Shown: piece after piece, positions 3,893 through 6,019 of the stretch
Layout of the letters: every line of letters begins with the position of its first letter
Position numbering within the stretch: position 1 is the stretch's first letter
Assembly (NCBI RefSeq): GCF_031082345.1
Contig: NZ_JAVHLH010000017.1
Coordinates: 5,247 to 11,265 of the forward strand
Direction of reading: 5' to 3'
Length of the DNA: 6,019 nt
Source: Brevundimonas sp.
GTDB taxonomy: Bacteria > Pseudomonadota > Alphaproteobacteria > Caulobacterales > Caulobacteraceae
The notes under the pieces: generated by a model
What the model saw: only the letters and a program-made list of their open reading frames with translations
Told to the model about the DNA's origin: nothing
The model's database searches: none
Position numbers and translations under genes: made by a program

Positions 3893-6019
3893 TCAGGCCT
3901 CGAGCAGGGCCAGCGCCACCGACGGTTCGGGCCCGGCCTCGAACGCCGCGACCGTCCAGCCCGAGGCCGCCGCCAGTTCGCGGACCGACGCCTCGGTGAA
4001 TTTGCGCGAGTTCTCGGTGTGGATGGTCTCGCCCTTGCGGAAGGCGATGGCGCGGCCGTCGATCTCGACCTCCATGTCCCGCGTCGCCTCCAGGTGCATC
4101 TCCATGCGCGACGCCTCCGCGTTCCAGACGGCGCGGTGCGCGAAGCTGTCGACGTCGAAGCCCGCCTTCAGTTCGCGATTGGCGCGGACCAGAAGATTGC
4201 GGTTGAACGCCGCCGTCACCCCGGCCGCATCGTCATAGGCCGCGATCAGCACCTCGGGTGCCTTGACCAGATCGACCCCGAGAATGAACAGCGCCCCCTC
4301 GCCCAGTTGGCGCCGGGCCGCGATCAGGAAGGCTTCGGCCTCGGCCCGTTCGAGATTGCCGATCGTCGAGCCGGGGAAGAAGCCGACCCGCCGCCCGTTC
4401 CCGATGCCCTCGGGCAGGGCCGCCAGATGCAGGAAGTCGCCGACCAGCGGCGCGACCTTCAGCCCGGGGTAGCTCTTGTCGATGCGCCGCGCCGCGGCGC
4501 TCAGGGCGTCGGCGCTGATGTCGATCGGGACATAGGCGGCCAGGTCGGGCGCCGCGTCCAGCACGATCCGCGTCTTTTCACTGGCGCCCGAACCGAACTC
4601 GACCAGCGCCGCGCCGGCGCCGAACCGGTCCGCCCAGGCGGGGACGACCTCGCGCAGCAGCGCCGCCTCCTGCCGGGTCGGGTAGTATTCCGGCAGCCGC
4701 GTGATCTCCTCGAACAGGCGGGATCCTTCGGCGTCATAGAACCATTTCGGCGAAGCGGACTTGGGCGTACGGCCCAGTCCCGCCAGCAGGTCGCGGCGGA
4801 AACGGGCGGTTTCGCCCTCGCCCATGGCCCGCGCCGGTGGAGCGGGAAGGTCCGTGGCCAGTCTCAGTCCCATGAATGCCCACCTCTGTTGCGGATAGAA
4901 GAAATTCCGGTAGCTGGCCCGCCCATGCCCCTCGGGCGTCGCCCACGAAGATCCGCGCAACACCATCTGGTTGGCCATGAACTTGCCGTTGTACTCAGAC
5001 GCGGTCCCTTCGGTCGGCCTGAACCCCCGATATGGGGCGTAGGCGCTCAAGGTCCACTGCCAGACCTCGCCGAAAGCGTTCGAAAACACCTCCGGACGGC
5101 AGCGGACCGCGTGTTCCCACTCCGCTTCGGTGGGCAGGCGGCGACCCGCCCAGCGGGCGTAGGCGTCGGCCTCGTAGAAGCTGACGTGCCGAACCGGCGC
5201 CTCGGGATCGACCGCCCGCCGGCCCGCCAGCGTCATCGTGGTCCAGTCCCCGTCGTCACCACACCAGTACAGCGGCGCCGTCCAGCCTTCGGCCTTCACG
5301 GCCGCCCAGCCGTCGGACAGCCACAGCTCCGACCGGGCGTAGCCGCCGTCCTCGATGAAGGCGATCCAGTCGGCGTTGCTGACCAGGTCGTGGTCGAGTC
5401 CGTAGGGCTCCAGCCACTGGGGATGGGCGGGGCCCTCATTGTCGAAGGCGAAGCCGCCGCCGTCATGGCCGATCCGCACCAGTCCGCCCTCGAACCGGGT
5501 CATGCCGCCCCGCCGGGGCTGCGCCGGCGAGCGGCGCGGCTCGGCGTCATAGGCGGCCGGGTCCAGCGGCGAACGCGACATCAGGTTCAGCAGATCCATC
5601 AGGAACAGCTCCTGATGCTGCTGGTCGTGATGGAGGCCGAGCGTGAACAGATAGGCCTGCAGCCCCTCCGGCGCGCCGCGCTCAAGCCAGGCCTCCATCC
5701 GCCGGTCCACCTCGCGACGGTAGGCCAGCACCTCGTCCAACGACGGGCGGGTCATCAGTCCGCGTTCGCGCCGCTCCACCCGCTCGCCAAGGGCCTCGTA
5801 GTAGCTGTTGAACAGGGTCTGGAAGCGCGGATCGACCGGCTCATAGCCCGGCTCGCCGGCCAGGATCATCGCCTCGAAGAACCAGCTGGTATGGGCCAGG
5901 TGCCACTTGCCCGGACTGCAGTCGGGCATCGACTGCGCGGCCAGGTCTTCCGGGCTCAGCCCCCAGGCCAGCGCCGGCATGGCGCAGCGGACGCGGCGGA
6001 ACTCGTCGATCAAGGCGCC
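3893..6019 (-). CDS. egtBD: Fused EgtB-EgtD ergothioneine biosynthesis protein, N-terminus beyond window
   Basis: One open frame runs from the right edge to TGA at 3893-3895: 708 residues, no natural start in view (the TTG at 6013 is just an internal Leu codon). Residues are numbered from that Leu. The EgtB part (1 to about 389) is an oxygen- and iron-dependent sulfoxide synthase. It has a DinB-like domain with WHLAHTSWFFE (37-47) and the iron motif HxxxHxE (His129, His133, Glu135; third ligand probably His41). An FGE-sulfatase-like domain follows (LPTEAEWE, 293-300; GEVWQW, 315-320; YNGKFMANQMVLRG, 341-354). The EgtD part (about 403-706) makes N-alpha-trimethylhistidine (hercynine). It has WFYDAEGSRLFEEITRLPEYYPTR (424-447), a SAM-binding loop EFGSGASEKTR (472-482), Asp498, GSTIGN (548-553), Tyr593 and Glu667/Ser669 at the substrate site. 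The linker is about 12 residues. Met397 has no ribosome site, so separate EgtD initiation is unlikely. No egtA, egtC or egtE is in view, so the sulfur donor (cysteine or gamma-glutamylcysteine) is unresolved. Confidence 0.93.
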   Translation of the reverse strand, partial: GALIDEFRRVRCAMPALAWGLSPEDLAAQSMPDCSPGKWHLAHTSWFFEAMILAGEPGYEPVDPRFQTLFNSYYEALGERVERRERGLMTRPSLDEVLAYRREVDRRMEAWLERGAPEGLQAYLFTLGLHHDQQHQELFLMDLLNLMSRSPLDPAAYDAEPRRSPAQPRRGGMTRFEGGLVRIGHDGGGFAFDNEGPAHPQWLEPYGLDHDLVSNADWIAFIEDGGYARSELWLSDGWAAVKAEGWTAPLYWCGDDGDWTTMTLAGRRAVDPEAPVRHVSFYEADAYARWAGRRLPTEAEWEHAVRCRPEVFSNAFGEVWQWTLSAYAPYRGFRPTEGTASEYNGKFMANQMVLRGSSWATPEGHGRASYRNFFYPQQRWAFMGLRLATDLPAPPARAMGEGETARFRRDLLAGLGRTPKSASPKWFYDAEGSRLFEEITRLPEYYPTRQEAALLREVVPAWADRFGAGAALVEFGSGASEKTRIVLDAAPDLAAYVPIDISADALSAAARRIDKSYPGLKVAPLVGDFLHLAALPEGIGNGRRVGFFPGSTIGNLERAEAEAFLIAARRQLGEGALFILGVDLVKAPEVLIAAYDDAAGVTAAFNRNLLVRANRELKAGFDVDSFAHRAVWNAEASRMEMHLEATRDMEVEIDGRAIAFRKGETIHTENSRKFTEASVRELAAASGWTVAAFEAGPEPSVALALLEA

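Noticed and set aside
3893..6019. OvoA (ovothiol synthase) as the identity of the fused enzyme
   Set aside because: The domain order is similar, but the methyltransferase half carries EgtD signatures (PEYYPTR, GSTIGN, Glu667/Ser669) and the first half has EgtB wording.

Overview
The window is GC-rich, gene-dense alphaproteobacterial chromosome. Protein wording (trigger factor, the secreted family at the left edge, the stress-type small proteins) and sites resembling general-stress (EcfG/SigT) promoters fit Caulobacterales. Brevundimonas is my best guess, but the genus is an inference from memory of the families, not a database result.

Left part (1-2180). An exported protein of unknown function is cut by the left edge (minus strand). 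Upstream of it lies a conspicuous inverted repeat. Next comes trigger factor (tig, minus strand), with a weak intrinsic-type terminator after it, a recognisable housekeeping promoter before it, and a leader of about 100 nt that would begin with a stem-loop. No clpP or clpX lies next to it in this window.

Middle part (2181-3890). A glyoxalase II-like metallo-beta-lactamase-fold hydrolase (plus strand) ends tail to tail with a small membrane-anchored protein (minus strand). The two stop codons share one CTAG. Two more small plus-strand genes follow: a 56-residue proline-rich acidic protein with a tandem ten-residue repeat, and a 73-residue KGG-repeat stress protein. All three small genes have a GGAAC-like box, exactly 16 nt of spacer and a -10-like box containing TT. 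I read this as a compact cluster under the alphaproteobacterial general stress sigma factor EcfG. A strong hairpin at 3837-3863 separates the cluster from the next gene.

Right part (3893-6019). One uninterrupted minus-strand reading frame encodes an EgtB ergothioneine sulfoxide synthase fused to an EgtD histidine trimethyltransferase. It leaves the window before its natural start. The two domains supply the methylation and the C-S bond-forming steps of ergothioneine synthesis in one polypeptide. The domain order (synthase then methyltransferase) is opposite to fungal Egt1 and resembles OvoA.

Together, the middle and right parts read as a stress and redox neighbourhood: thiol antioxidant synthesis, a glyoxalase-like hydrolase and small stress proteins. 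Co-regulation is shown only by the promoter-like sites of the three small genes. I see no tRNA, rRNA, CRISPR array, insertion sequence or phage gene. No gene-free stretch reaches 300 bases.
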